Shown here: positions 1 to 7,313 of the stretch, piece by piece
Layout: every line of letters begins with the position of its first letter
Numbering within the stretch: position 1 is the stretch's first letter
The notes under the pieces: generated by a model
The model's input: the letters and a program-made list of their open reading frames with translations, nothing else
The model's database searches: none
What the model was told of the DNA's origin: nothing
Made by a program: the position numbers and the translations under genes
From: an uncultured Bacillota bacterium
GTDB taxonomy: Bacteria > Bacillota > Clostridia > Peptostreptococcales > Anaerovoracaceae
Direction of reading: 5' to 3'
NCBI GenBank assembly: GCA_946410475.1
Contig: CAMKAM010000028.1
Span: 1 to 13,016 of the forward strand
DNA length: 13,016 nucleotides

Positions 1-1342
1 GGTTCTCCGCGGCGAAGCCGGCCATGTTGACCGGGTCCTTGGCCGATGAATACGGGGGCGCGTAAGCGAGCTCGAGATTTGCAAGGTCCGCTACCGTTCC
101 GTCGAGAGCGATCGTCGTCGCTATCGTATCTATCCTCTTGTCTACGCCCTTCTGTCCCGCAGCCTGCGCTCCGAGGATCTTTCCGTCAGGTTTGAAGATC
201 AGCTTGATGAAGATCGGCACAGCGCCCGGATAATATCCCGCGTGCGACTTCTGCGTGATGACGAAAGCGTGATAGTCCTTTCCCTTTTCAAGGCCTTTCG
301 CCTTGAGTGTTTTTTCGTTCAGTCCTACCGAGGCTGCAGTCATATCGAAGACGTGGGCGACCGAAGTTCCCATGCTTCCTCTGTATCTGACGTTTCCGCC
401 CATTATATTGTCAGCTACGATCCTGGCCTGCTTGTTAGCCGGACCTGCCAGAGGTATCATCGTCTTTTCGTGCGACACGAAGTGATCTACCTCTATTACA
501 TCTCCGACTGCCCAGATATGCGGCGCCGAAGTGTGCATCATTTCGTCCACCACGATGCCTCCGCGGGCATTGAGCTCAAGGCCGGCAGCCTTCGCAAGTT
601 CGCTGTTCGGTTTTACTCCTATCGCGAGGATCACGAGATCCGCATCGATCTTCTTGCCGCTTGCAAGAACAACGCTTGTCTTTCCGTCCGCTTCCTCGAA
701 ATGATCGACGCCGTCTCCGAGGCAGAGCTCAACGCCGTTTTCTTCTATGTTCTGGTGCAGGATCTGCGCCATCTCCGGATCGAAGGGGGCCATGACCTGA
801 TCGAGAGCTTCGACGAGGCTCACGTTGACTCCTCTCGCGTGGAGGTTCTCAGCCATCTCAAGACCGATGAAGCCTCCGCCGACAACGACGGCCTTCTCCG
901 GTTTCTTCACATCGACCAGAGCCTTGATCCTGTCGACATCATCGACGTTCCAGAGGACCTGTATGCCCTCAGCATCGATGCCGGGGATCGGCGGGCGGAC
1001 AGGCGAAGATCCCGTCGCGATGATGAGCTCGTCGTACGACTCTTCGTATTCGCCTTCCGGTCCTCTGACCGTCACCGTCTTCTTCTCCGGATCGATAGCA
1101 AGAGCTTCGCTGTTGATCCTGACATCTATGTTCCTCGCGGCCTTCATCTTCTGCGGATCCTGGAGCAAAAGCTCCTCTCTGTCAACGATCACGTCACCCA
1201 CGTGATACGGCAGTCCGCAGTTTGCGAAGCTGATGTATCCGCCCCTTTCGAGCATGATTATCTCAGCATCATCATCGAGCCTTCTCAGCCTTGCCGCAGC
1301 GCCGGCTCCTCCGGCTACTCCTCCGATTATAAGTACCTTCAT
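1..1342 (-). CDS. CoA-disulfide reductase / NADH oxidase family flavoprotein, 3' end beyond window
   Basis: FAD- and NAD(P)H-dependent pyridine nucleotide-disulfide oxidoreductase of the single-cysteine branch (CoA-disulfide reductase, NADH oxidase, persulfide reductase), expected to act in the cytoplasm in redox or thiol homeostasis. The frame is open for 447 residues from the ATG at 1340-1342. An N-terminal dinucleotide motif GGVAGGAGAAA lies at residues 7-17. The redox cysteine C42 sits in SFANCGLPYHVG. A second Rossmann motif, VVVGGGFIGLEMAE, spans about 152-165. The FAD motif IWAVGDV is at 276-282. The C-terminal dimerisation domain ends in AYAPPYSSAKDPVN (426-439), which is typical of CoA-disulfide reductases. 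A GGGAGG ribosome binding site lies 6 nt upstream. Simple family members end about here, while longer ones carry a C-terminal rhodanese domain; the window cannot tell which applies. It follows the thrC terminator, so it is probably a separate transcript, but I see no convincing promoter in the short gap. Substrate (CoA disulfide, oxygen or persulfide) cannot be decided from sequence. Confidence 0.88.
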   Translation of the reverse strand, partial: MKVLIIGGVAGGAGAAARLRRLDDDAEIIMLERGGYISFANCGLPYHVGDVIVDREELLLQDPQKMKAARNIDVRINSEALAIDPEKKTVTVRGPEGEYEESYDELIIATGSSPVRPPIPGIDAEGIQVLWNVDDVDRIKALVDVKKPEKAVVVGGGFIGLEMAENLHARGVNVSLVEALDQVMAPFDPEMAQILHQNIEENGVELCLGDGVDHFEEADGKTSVVLASGKKIDADLVILAIGVKPNSELAKAAGLELNARGGIVVDEMMHTSAPHIWAVGDVIEVDHFVSHEKTMIPLAGPANKQARIVADNIMGGNVRYRGSMGTSVAHVFDMTAASVGLNEKTLKAKGLEKGKDYHAFVITQKSHAGYYPGAVPIFIKLIFKPDGKILGAQAAGQKGVDKRIDTIATTIALDGTVADLANLELAYAPPYSSAKDPVNMAGFAAEN

Positions 1343-1390
1343 ATCACACCTCCCGGTCATTATCTTCAGTGCATCATCTAACGTCTGGAT

Positions 1391-1434
1391 AAAAAAGAAA
1401 GCCGCTCCGCAGGGGCCTCCCCATGCAAAGCGGC
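1391..1434 (-). terminator. Rho-independent terminator of thrC
   Basis: Read on the minus strand, a GC-rich hairpin has outer arms GCCGCT (1429-1434) and AGCGGC (1401-1406) and an inner GGGG/CCCC stem, and is followed by TTTCTTTTTT. It starts 10 nt after the thrC stop codon. It should separate thrC from the flavoprotein gene downstream. Confidence 0.85.
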
Positions 1435-1443
1435 GCTGTAGTC

Positions 1444-2919
1444 TTATACGGATCTTCTGACCGAATCCGCCATGTCTTCCTTGTCGATGACCTCATCGTG
1501 AAGCACAGGCGCATCCTCCAGGCCCGCCAGCCCCTTCGGAACTGCGACGCCCGTCAGCTCAGCCAGCTTTTCGACAGCCTTGAAACCATTCTCGGCCTTT
1601 TCCAGCCCGAGCGCCTCAAGAACGCTGTCTGCGAATTTGTAAGCGCTTGCCGTCGAAGCGATCATCGTCGGCGTATCGTCACCTGTCTCATTGCGGTAGT
1701 CCTCATAGACCTTGTAAGCTACCGCCGTGTGAGTATCGATCAGATAGTTCTCTTCCTTCAGCATCTTCGCGATCGCAGCATTCGTCTGCTCGACATCGCA
1801 GAATCCACCGCTGAAGCAGCTGAGTCCTTCCATGATCTTCTCGGAAACAGTGTATTTTCCTTCAGTATCGAGAGCCTTCATCAGCTCTGCGACCTCGGCG
1901 CCGTCATTGCCCGCGAGGTGGTAGAGCAGTCTCTCGAGGTTGCTCGAGATCAGGATGTCCATCGACGGAGAATTCGTCAGATAGAACTCCCTGTTCCTGT
2001 CGTACGTGCCTGTGCTGATGAAGTCCGTCAGCACCTTGTTCTTGTTGGATGCGCAGATGAACTTGTTCACGGGGATGCCCATGAGGCTCGCATAGTAAGC
2101 AGCCAGGATGTTCCCGAAGTTGCCCGTCGGCACGACGATGTTGATCTTGTCTCCGTCCTTGATCGTTCCGTCTGCGATCATCCTGATGTAGCCGTAGACA
2201 TAGTAAGCGACCTGAGGCACAAGCCTTCCGATATTGATCGAGTTCGCGGATGAGAACTTCGCGCCCCTCTCCGCGAGATACTCGGCCATTGCCGGATCTT
2301 CAAATATATTCTTGACGCCCGTCTGAGCATCATCGAAATTTCCGTTGACGGCAAAGACGTGGACGTTGTCGCCCTTCTGGCTCGTCATCTGTCTCTCCTG
2401 GACTTCGCTGACTCCCTTGTTCGGGAAGAATACGATGATCTCTGTTCCCGGTACGTCGCTGAATCCCTCGAGAGCGGCCTTGCCCGTATCGCCGGACGTC
2501 GCCGTCAGGATGCATATCTTCTTGTCTTCGTTTTCCTTCTTCACTGCAGTAGTAAGCAGATACGGCAGGATGGAAAGCGCCATGTCCTTGAACGCCGCTG
2601 TCCTTCCGTGATAGAGCTCGAGGAAATGAGCGCCGCCCGCCTTCACGACAGGAACTACGTCCTCTGCTTCGAACTTGTCGGTATATGCTCCGTCTACGCA
2701 GTACTGTATCTCTTCATCTGTATAATCATCAAAGAACGCACCGATTACAGCCTTTGCTATGTCCTTGTATTTCGCATCTGTCATCTCGCCCGGTCTGAAC
2801 GGCAGTGCCGGGATGCTGTCGGGAACGTAAAGCCCCCTGTCCTCAGCCATACCCATGATGACAGCGCCGGCAGCGCTCTTTTCGTTTTTGCTTCCTCTTG
2901 TACTTCTGTAAGTGATCAT
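1444..2919 (-). CDS. thrC: Threonine synthase
   Basis: PLP-dependent lyase that converts O-phospho-L-homoserine and water to L-threonine and phosphate, the last step of threonine synthesis, in the cytoplasm. The 491 residues match the longer threonine synthase class (about 490-510 residues) rather than the short plant/Bacillus class. An N-terminal threonine synthase domain begins with ITYRSTRG. The PLP lysine is K111 in HGRTAAFKDMA. TATSGDTGKAA at about 139-149 is the conserved active-site segment, and VPTGNFGN is the PLP phosphate-binding loop. The start at 2917-2919 gives the family-typical N-terminus and has GGAG about 10 nt upstream. It has its own promoter (2968-2996) and terminator (1391-1434), so it appears monocistronic. 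Together with ilvA and dapA-dapB-lysA in the same window it forms an aspartate-family amino acid cluster. Confidence 0.96.
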   Translation of the reverse strand: MITYRSTRGSKNEKSAAGAVIMGMAEDRGLYVPDSIPALPFRPGEMTDAKYKDIAKAVIGAFFDDYTDEEIQYCVDGAYTDKFEAEDVVPVVKAGGAHFLELYHGRTAAFKDMALSILPYLLTTAVKKENEDKKICILTATSGDTGKAALEGFSDVPGTEIIVFFPNKGVSEVQERQMTSQKGDNVHVFAVNGNFDDAQTGVKNIFEDPAMAEYLAERGAKFSSANSINIGRLVPQVAYYVYGYIRMIADGTIKDGDKINIVVPTGNFGNILAAYYASLMGIPVNKFICASNKNKVLTDFISTGTYDRNREFYLTNSPSMDILISSNLERLLYHLAGNDGAEVAELMKALDTEGKYTVSEKIMEGLSCFSGGFCDVEQTNAAIAKMLKEENYLIDTHTAVAYKVYEDYRNETGDDTPTMIASTASAYKFADSVLEALGLEKAENGFKAVEKLAELTGVAVPKGLAGLEDAPVLHDEVIDKEDMADSVRRSV

Positions 2920-2967
2920 ATTCTCTTCTCCGAAAATCCTTTCCTGTTTCTCTGTTTTGACTATTCG

Positions 2968-2996
2968 ATTGTACCAAAGGAGTTGTCTTTTTTCAA
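2968..2996 (-). promoter_or_regulatory. thrC promoter (sigma-A type)
   Basis: On the minus strand a -35 box TTGAAA (2991-2996) is followed by a 17-bp spacer and a -10 box TACAAT (2968-2973). Both hexamers match five of six consensus bases. Transcription should start near 2961, giving a short leader of about 40 nt with no room for a riboswitch. Confidence 0.75.
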
Positions 2997-3011
2997 TTCA
3001 CCCGGTCCCTT

Positions 3012-3034
3012 TTTGCGGGCGGCGCAGCCGCAAA
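3012..3034. repeat. 23-bp inverted repeat between divergent promoters
   Basis: Arms TTTGCGG (3012-3018) and CCGCAAA (3028-3034) are perfectly complementary around a 9-bp centre. The repeat lies between the -35 boxes of the leftward thrC promoter and the rightward hydrolase promoter. Its place and symmetry suit an operator for a dimeric regulator. No regulator can be named from sequence, and a chance GC-rich palindrome is possible. Confidence 0.5.
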
Positions 3035-3036
3035 TA

Positions 3037-3065
3037 GTGAAATTGTTTTTCATATATGCTATAAT
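3037..3065 (+). promoter_or_regulatory. Promoter of the carbon-nitrogen hydrolase gene
   Basis: A perfect -10 box TATAAT (3060-3065) is preceded at 17 bp by GTGAAA (3037-3042), which matches four of six bases of the -35 consensus. Transcription should start near 3072, giving a leader of about 73 nt. Confidence 0.7.
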
Positions 3066-3144
3066 ACCGTTATACCAAAAACCTATAGCATTGGTGGGTT
3101 TTATGCCCGAAAACAGAGAATAAGAATAAAGAAAGGAGTCCCCC

Positions 3145-3945
3145 ATGGCAAAGATCGCAGCAGCTCAGATGCGCATGTCAGCCGACATGGATGAAAACTT
3201 CGAAAAGTCTGTCGCATTCATAAAAGAAGCAGCAGAAAAAGGCGCCGACCTCATCGCTTTTCCCGAGGTGCAGCTGTCGCCCTTCTTCCCGCAGTACGAG
3301 GGATATGACGCTTCCGGATACGAGATCCCTCTGGATCATCCGTATGTCAAAGGATTCTGCGACGCCTGCCGCGAGAACCACATCATCGCGACGCCGAACT
3401 TCTTCCTGAAAAAAGACGGGAAGACATACGACGCAAATCTGATGATAGACGAGAACGGCGAGATACTCGGGATATCGAAGATGGTGCACATAGCGCAGGC
3501 TTACCAGTTCTACGAGCAGGACTACTACACGCCGTCAGAGGAAGGCTTCATCGTCTACGACACCTCGATCGGCAAGGTCGGCATAGTCATCTGCTTCGAC
3601 CGCCACTATCCGGAAAGCATCAGGACCAGCGCCCTCAAGGGAGCGGACCTCGTCATCGTTCCGACGGCGAACACAAAGTCAGAACCGATGGAACTTTTCG
3701 GATGGGAGATAAAGATACCTGCATTCCAGAACTCCACAAACGTAGTCATGGTCAACCGCGTCGGTCTCGAAGACGAGATGGACTTCGCCGGCGAGACGCT
3801 CTACGCCGGACCGTCCGGTGAGACGATATTCATAGCTGACGACAAAGAGCAGCTGATCATCGAGGACGTCGACCTCGATGCAGCCCGTGAGATGCGCGAA
3901 AGGAAACCCTACGTTTCACTGAGAAGGACGGATCTGTACGTCTGA
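3145..3945 (+). CDS. Carbon-nitrogen hydrolase (nitrilase superfamily)
   Basis: Cytoplasmic amidase of the nitrilase superfamily, which hydrolyses non-peptide C-N bonds through a Glu-Lys-Cys triad. In the 266 residues the triad can be read as E41 (FPEVQ), K112 (GISKMVHI) and C150 (GIVICFDRHYPES), and E124 is a candidate for the usual second glutamate. The segments HYPESIR...GADLVIVPTA and NVVMVNRVG recall the N-carbamoylputrescine amidase/N-carbamoyl amino acid hydrolase branch, but the protein is shorter than typical AguB (about 290 residues) and there is no polyamine gene beside it. The substrate is therefore open; omega-amidase-like or carbamoyl-amide activity are alternatives. The start follows AGGAG by 8 nt. 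It is transcribed alone, divergently from thrC and convergently with the lysine operon. No signal peptide or membrane segment is visible. Confidence 0.9.
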   Translation: MAKIAAAQMRMSADMDENFEKSVAFIKEAAEKGADLIAFPEVQLSPFFPQYEGYDASGYEIPLDHPYVKGFCDACRENHIIATPNFFLKKDGKTYDANLMIDENGEILGISKMVHIAQAYQFYEQDYYTPSEEGFIVYDTSIGKVGIVICFDRHYPESIRTSALKGADLVIVPTANTKSEPMELFGWEIKIPAFQNSTNVVMVNRVGLEDEMDFAGETLYAGPSGETIFIADDKEQLIIEDVDLDAAREMRERKPYVSLRRTDLYV

Positions 3946-3960
3946 TCTGCAAAATCAAAG

Positions 3961-3997
3961 AGGTGCATGGATTTTCCATAGTCCATGCACCTATTTT
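3961..3997. terminator. Bidirectional terminator between hydrolase gene and lysA
   Basis: A perfect 11-bp stem, AGGTGCATGGA (3961-3971) with TCCATGCACCT (3982-3992), encloses a 10-nt loop. On the plus strand it is followed by ATTTTAATATTT; on the minus strand by CTTTGATTTT. It lies between two convergent stop codons, so it probably ends both transcripts. Confidence 0.85.
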
Positions 3998-4017
3998 AAT
4001 ATTTATCACCCTATGAT

Positions 4018-5313
4018 CTAAAGTTCACAACTGATAAGATCTTCGAACGTCTGTCTCCTTACTACGAGTCTGGCTTTGCCGCCGCTGAGCATCACCATGG
4101 CCGGCCGGGGAACTCTGTTGTAGTTCATCGACATGGCGTAATTGTAAGCGCCTGTCCCCAGGACCGCGATCAGGTCGCCCCTCTCGGGACGCGCGATCAT
4201 GATATCCTCAGCTATACGGTCGCCGCTCTCGCAGCATCTTCCCGCGACCGTGCATTCGAAGTCTGCCGGTGCGTCCGCCCTGCTCGCGTTCAGGACCGTG
4301 TATTCGGATCCGTAAAGAGCGAACCTCGGATTGTCCGTCATTCCGCCATCGATAGTCACATACTCTCTGTAGCCTTCGACGGTCTTGATGCCGCCTGCTT
4401 CATATATCGTGACGCCTGCGTCTGCTACGATGCTCCGTCCCGGCTCCATCAGTACTTTCGGCACCGGAAGACCGGCCTTTTCGCATCCTGCAGCCAGGTG
4501 CTCCGCGATATCTGAAATGTTTCCTTCTATATCGACCGTAGGATCCTTTTCTGTATATCTGACTCCAAAGCCGCCGCCGATGTTGAAATACTCCGCAGTA
4601 TATCCGTACTTTTCCTTCATATCAGCAGCGAACTCGAGCAGGATATCCGCCTGGTCGCAGAACTGGTAGCTGTCCATGATCTGCGATCCTATGTGGCTGT
4701 GGAAGCCCGCCACCTCGATGTTCTCAGCATCCAGCGCCGCCTTCAGGAAGCCCTCGGCCTGACCCGTCTGGATCGGTATACCGAACTGCGAATCGATCAT
4801 GCCTGTCTGTACGGCCTTGAACGTATGCGGATCTATGCCCACCGTCAGTCTCAGAAGAGCTTTCTGCTTCATGCCCTTCTCACCCGCAGCCTTGTCGAGG
4901 GCGGCAAGTTCGTTCATATTGTCGATGACGAAGCAGCCTATCCCGCAGTCAAGAGCATATTCTATCTCACTGTCGGTCTTGTTCGTCCCGTGGAAGAACA
5001 GTTTTTCCGCCGGGAAGCCCGCGGCAAGAGCAGTGAATATCTCTCCCGGTGATACGACGTCGGCTCCCATACCTTCGTCGTCTATCACGGGGTATATGCC
5101 TTTGAAGCAAAGAGCCTTGCCCGCGTACAGAGGGAAAGAACCCTCCGGAAAATACTTGGCCATGGCGGCAGTGTACTTTCTGCAGTTCTCGCGGATGCGG
5201 TCTTCGCTAAGGACGTAGAGCGGCGTTCCGTATTCCTCCGCCAGATCCTTTACATCGACCCCGCCTATCACCAGGCGGCCTTCTTCGTTTGTAGTCAGAT
5301 AATCGTAAAGCAT
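4018..5313 (-). CDS. lysA: Diaminopimelate decarboxylase
   Basis: PLP enzyme of fold type III that decarboxylates meso-diaminopimelate to L-lysine, the final step of lysine synthesis. The 431 residues match the usual length. The PLP lysine is K66 in PLYAGKALC. HSHIGSQI and GGGFGVRYT are the barrel motifs that hold the PLP phosphate, EPGRSIV lies near the C-terminal side of the barrel, and CCESGD holds the catalytic cysteine contributed across the dimer interface. It is the third gene of dapA-dapB-lysA. Its AGGAGG ribosome binding site begins inside the dapB stop codon (TAG followed by GAGG) and the ATG lies 8 nt after that stop, so translation is probably coupled. Expression should be set by the lysine riboswitch upstream of dapA. 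It ends at the bidirectional terminator at 3961-3997. Confidence 0.97.
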   Translation of the reverse strand: MLYDYLTTNEEGRLVIGGVDVKDLAEEYGTPLYVLSEDRIRENCRKYTAAMAKYFPEGSFPLYAGKALCFKGIYPVIDDEGMGADVVSPGEIFTALAAGFPAEKLFFHGTNKTDSEIEYALDCGIGCFVIDNMNELAALDKAAGEKGMKQKALLRLTVGIDPHTFKAVQTGMIDSQFGIPIQTGQAEGFLKAALDAENIEVAGFHSHIGSQIMDSYQFCDQADILLEFAADMKEKYGYTAEYFNIGGGFGVRYTEKDPTVDIEGNISDIAEHLAAGCEKAGLPVPKVLMEPGRSIVADAGVTIYEAGGIKTVEGYREYVTIDGGMTDNPRFALYGSEYTVLNASRADAPADFECTVAGRCCESGDRIAEDIMIARPERGDLIAVLGTGAYNYAMSMNYNRVPRPAMVMLSGGKARLVVRRQTFEDLISCEL

Positions 5314-5321
5314 CGTTCCTC

Positions 5322-6074
5322 CTAGGCCAATAGATCGTCCATATTATACTTTCCGGGCCCTTTTCCGGCTATGAACTTCGCTGCGTCGATCGCTCCGTCC
5401 GCGAACAGTCCCCTGTCGTGGGCTTCGTGCTTGATCGTTATCGTCTGAGTGTTCGTTCCGAACATGACCTCATGAGTCCCTACGATGTTGCCCATGCGGA
5501 CAGAGTTGATACCGATATCGCCTTTTTCGCGCTTTGCCTGCCCGGATCTTCCTACTACTATATTCGAGTCCGGAAGAGCTTCCTTGGCAGCCTCGGCAAG
5601 CATTATAGCCGTGCCGCTCGGCGCGTCTATCTTTCTGTTGTGATGCGTCTCGACGATCTCGATGTCAGCTCCGCTGAACGAGGAAGCCACCTCATTCACG
5701 AGTTTCGCCACGAGCGCCACTCCGACCGACATGTTCGCCGAACGGAATATCGCTATGCTCTGTGCGGCTTCGTCGATCATCGCCAGTTCTTCTTCAGTCT
5801 GACCCGTCGTCGCAAGGACGATCGGAAGGCCTTTTGCCTTGCATGCCTCGAGAAGAGCAGCTGTCCCGTCGTGGTGCGAGAAATCTATCACCACATCTGC
5901 CTCGCCTTCGAAATCGGCAACGCCCGCGAACACTGTCTCTCCGCTCTCAGCATCCGGATCCGGCGATCCCGCGTCCACGAGGGCGGCTATCTGCATATCC
6001 GGATCGGCTTCTACGCAGCCTCTTACTATACGGCCCATATGTCCGTTTGCTCCGGTCACTATCACATTAATCAT
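5322..6074 (-). CDS. dapB: 4-hydroxy-tetrahydrodipicolinate reductase
   Basis: NAD(P)H-dependent reductase that takes the DapA product to tetrahydrodipicolinate, second step of the diaminopimelate/lysine branch. The 250 residues are family-typical. The N-terminal Rossmann motif GANGHMGR is at 8-15. VIDFSHHDG and LATTGQTEEE follow in the nucleotide domain. The catalytic signature ETHHNRKIDAPSGTA (142-156) contains the paired histidines and K148. The C-terminal segment HEAHDRGLFADGAIDAAKF closes the fold. The ATG shares one base with the dapA stop (TGATG), so the two are translationally coupled; no strong ribosome binding site precedes it beyond a weak GTGGGG. Regulation follows from the lysine riboswitch of the operon. 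Confidence 0.97.
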   Translation of the reverse strand: MINVIVTGANGHMGRIVRGCVEADPDMQIAALVDAGSPDPDAESGETVFAGVADFEGEADVVIDFSHHDGTAALLEACKAKGLPIVLATTGQTEEELAMIDEAAQSIAIFRSANMSVGVALVAKLVNEVASSFSGADIEIVETHHNRKIDAPSGTAIMLAEAAKEALPDSNIVVGRSGQAKREKGDIGINSVRMGNIVGTHEVMFGTNTQTITIKHEAHDRGLFADGAIDAAKFIAGKGPGKYNMDDLLA

Positions 6075-6964
6075 CAGTCGATCAACCCCACATTCCTCAT
6101 CGAAGCGAGCAGTCTCTCTTCGTTCTCAGGCTCCATCGTGTACAGCGGTGCTCTTACGTAGTTCTCGCACAGTCCCATAGCCGCGCATGCAGCCTTGACC
6201 GGGATCGGGTTGACTTCGCAGAACAGCTCCTTGACGAGGTTCCTGTACTTGAGCTGCATCTCGCATGCTCCTGCAACATCTCCTTCCATGAACTTCATGA
6301 CCATGTCATGTGTCGCTCTCGGAGCTACGTTCGACAGTACCGAGATGACGCCGATGCCGCCTGTAGCGAGCAGCGGGACGATCTGGTCGTCGTTTCCGGA
6401 ATACAGATCCATCTTGCCCTGTACGAGCGACATCGTCTCTGTGATCGATGCGATGTCGTTGTTCGCCTCTTTGATGGCTGCTATATTCTCGATCTCAGCG
6501 AGCTGCGCATATGTTGCCGGCTGGATGTTGACGCCCGTCCTGGACGGTACGTTATATACGATGATGGGTACGGAGCTGGCATCGGAATATTCCTGATACA
6601 TCTTCACCAGACCCTTCTGTGTGACTTTGTTGTAGTACGGTGTAACGATGAGGCACGCATCTACTCCGTCCTCGCATGCTGCCTGTGTCAGCTGCACGCC
6701 GTAAGCAGTATCGTTGCTGCCTGTTCCGGCGATGACAGGTACTCTTCCGGCGACTCTCTCTACAGCGTAGCGGACGACCGCTTTGTGTTCCACGTCGGAA
6801 AGTGTCGAGCCTTCGCCTGTCGTCGCTGCTACTACGAGAGCGTCGATGCCCTCTTCGATCTGCCAGTCGATCAGTTTTCCGTAAGCCTCATAGTCTACTC
6901 CCTCTGCTGTAAGCGGTGTGATGAGCGCTGTTGCTGCTCCTGTGAAAATAGTTCCGTTCTTCAT
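6074..6964 (-). CDS. dapA: 4-hydroxy-tetrahydrodipicolinate synthase
   Basis: Class I aldolase that condenses pyruvate with L-aspartate semialdehyde, the committed step to diaminopimelate and lysine. I place the start at 6962-6964, where AGGAGG lies 7 nt upstream and the protein is 296 residues (family about 292); an in-frame ATG at 7000 would add 12 residues with no ribosome binding site. Active-site residues can be read by alignment to the E. coli pattern shifted by four: T48 in ATTGEGST, Y111 in PYYNK, Y137 in VYNVPSRTG, R142, and the Schiff-base lysine K165 in AIKEANND. It is the first gene of dapA-dapB-lysA. Its leader carries a lysine riboswitch ending in an intrinsic terminator, so high lysine should stop transcription before this gene. 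Confidence 0.97.
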   Translation of the reverse strand: MKNGTIFTGAATALITPLTAEGVDYEAYGKLIDWQIEEGIDALVVAATTGEGSTLSDVEHKAVVRYAVERVAGRVPVIAGTGSNDTAYGVQLTQAACEDGVDACLIVTPYYNKVTQKGLVKMYQEYSDASSVPIIVYNVPSRTGVNIQPATYAQLAEIENIAAIKEANNDIASITETMSLVQGKMDLYSGNDDQIVPLLATGGIGVISVLSNVAPRATHDMVMKFMEGDVAGACEMQLKYRNLVKELFCEVNPIPVKAACAAMGLCENYVRAPLYTMEPENEERLLASMRNVGLID

Positions 6965-7015
6965 TTCTTGACCTCCTACCTTGTCAATGATGTTTTGCAA
7001 AATTGAGACTCACCG

Positions 7016-7052
7016 GATAAGAGAAAGCAGCTGATGCGGAAACCAGCTGCTT
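7016..7052 (-). terminator. Riboswitch-controlled terminator upstream of dapA
   Basis: On the minus strand AAGCAGCTG (7044-7052) pairs with CAGCTGCTT (7025-7033), a perfect 9-bp stem followed by TTTCTCTTAT. The 5' arm is also used by the antiterminator, so the hairpin forms only when the lysine aptamer is closed. The T-tract is interrupted by C, which may make termination leaky. Confidence 0.85.
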
Positions 7053-7088
7053 GATAATTCACATTCAAAATTCTTATCAAGGATAGCT
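7045..7088 (-). promoter_or_regulatory. Antiterminator helix of the lysine riboswitch
   Basis: On the minus strand CTTGATAA (7074-7081) pairs with TTATCAAG (7050-7057), and AGCT (7085-7088) can extend the helix with AGCT (7045-7048). The helix consumes both the 3' strand of aptamer helix P1 and the 5' arm of the terminator, so it excludes both. This is the usual switch between the lysine-free (ON) and lysine-bound (OFF) states. Confidence 0.75.
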
Positions 7089-7247
7089 CCCCGCAATCTC
7101 TTGCGACAGTCGGACAGATATTATTCCGTCCGCCCAGCCTCGACGGCCCCTGCAGACCCGCCTGACCTCGGCGCCGGCCCCTTTCGCTCCTCCTGCCCTG
7201 CAGGCACATTGAAGAAGGTACTGATGACCAAACGCAGCCTCTATCTC
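7082..7247 (-). promoter_or_regulatory. Lysine riboswitch aptamer (L box)
   Basis: The minus-strand leader of dapA matches the lysine riboswitch class. It opens with GAGATAGAGGCTGCG and closes with GGGGAGCTATC, giving P1 from GATAG and CTATC. Between them in order are CATCAGTA, GGAGCGAAAGGGGCCG, GCCGAGGTCAGG, GAGGCTGG, a P4 hairpin with arms GGACGGA and TCTGTCC, and a P5 hairpin CGCAA-gaga-TTGCG. The aptamer is about 166 nt, which suits the class. When lysine binds, P1 closes, the antiterminator is broken and the terminator at 7016-7052 forms, shutting off dapA-dapB-lysA. The open frames that cross this region are not genes. Confidence 0.93.
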
Positions 7248-7272
7248 AATTTCTTCGTAATAATTTTCTGTT

Positions 7273-7301
7273 ATGTTATAACTAAGAGGCGCGTATGTCA
7301 A
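7273..7301 (-). promoter_or_regulatory. Promoter of the dapA-dapB-lysA operon
   Basis: On the minus strand a perfect -35 box TTGACA (7296-7301) is followed at 17 bp by TAACAT (7273-7278), or at 15 bp by the better hexamer TATAAC (7275-7280). Transcription should start near 7266, just ahead of the riboswitch, giving a leader of about 300 nt. The -35 box lies in the loop of the inverted repeat at 7286-7313. Confidence 0.75.
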
Positions 7302-7313
7302 GTACCGCGCCTC
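7286..7313. repeat. Inverted repeat spanning the dapA -35 box; possible ilvA terminator
   Basis: Arms GAGGCGCG (7286-7293) and CGCGCCTC (7306-7313) are perfect over 8 bp with a 12-nt loop. On the minus strand it lies 43 nt after the ilvA stop and is followed only by TTAGTTAT, a poor T-tract. It could be a weak terminator for ilvA, an operator over the dapA promoter, or both. Confidence 0.55.

Noticed and set aside
242..1381. A 379-codon plus-strand open frame opposite the flavoprotein gene.
   Set aside because: It is antisense to a complete family-typical flavoprotein frame, has no ribosome binding site, and its composition is that of a mirror frame in GC-rich coding DNA.
2920..2960. Possible T-box or attenuator for thrC.
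   Set aside because: The predicted leader is only about 40 nt and holds no hairpin or threonine-codon run.
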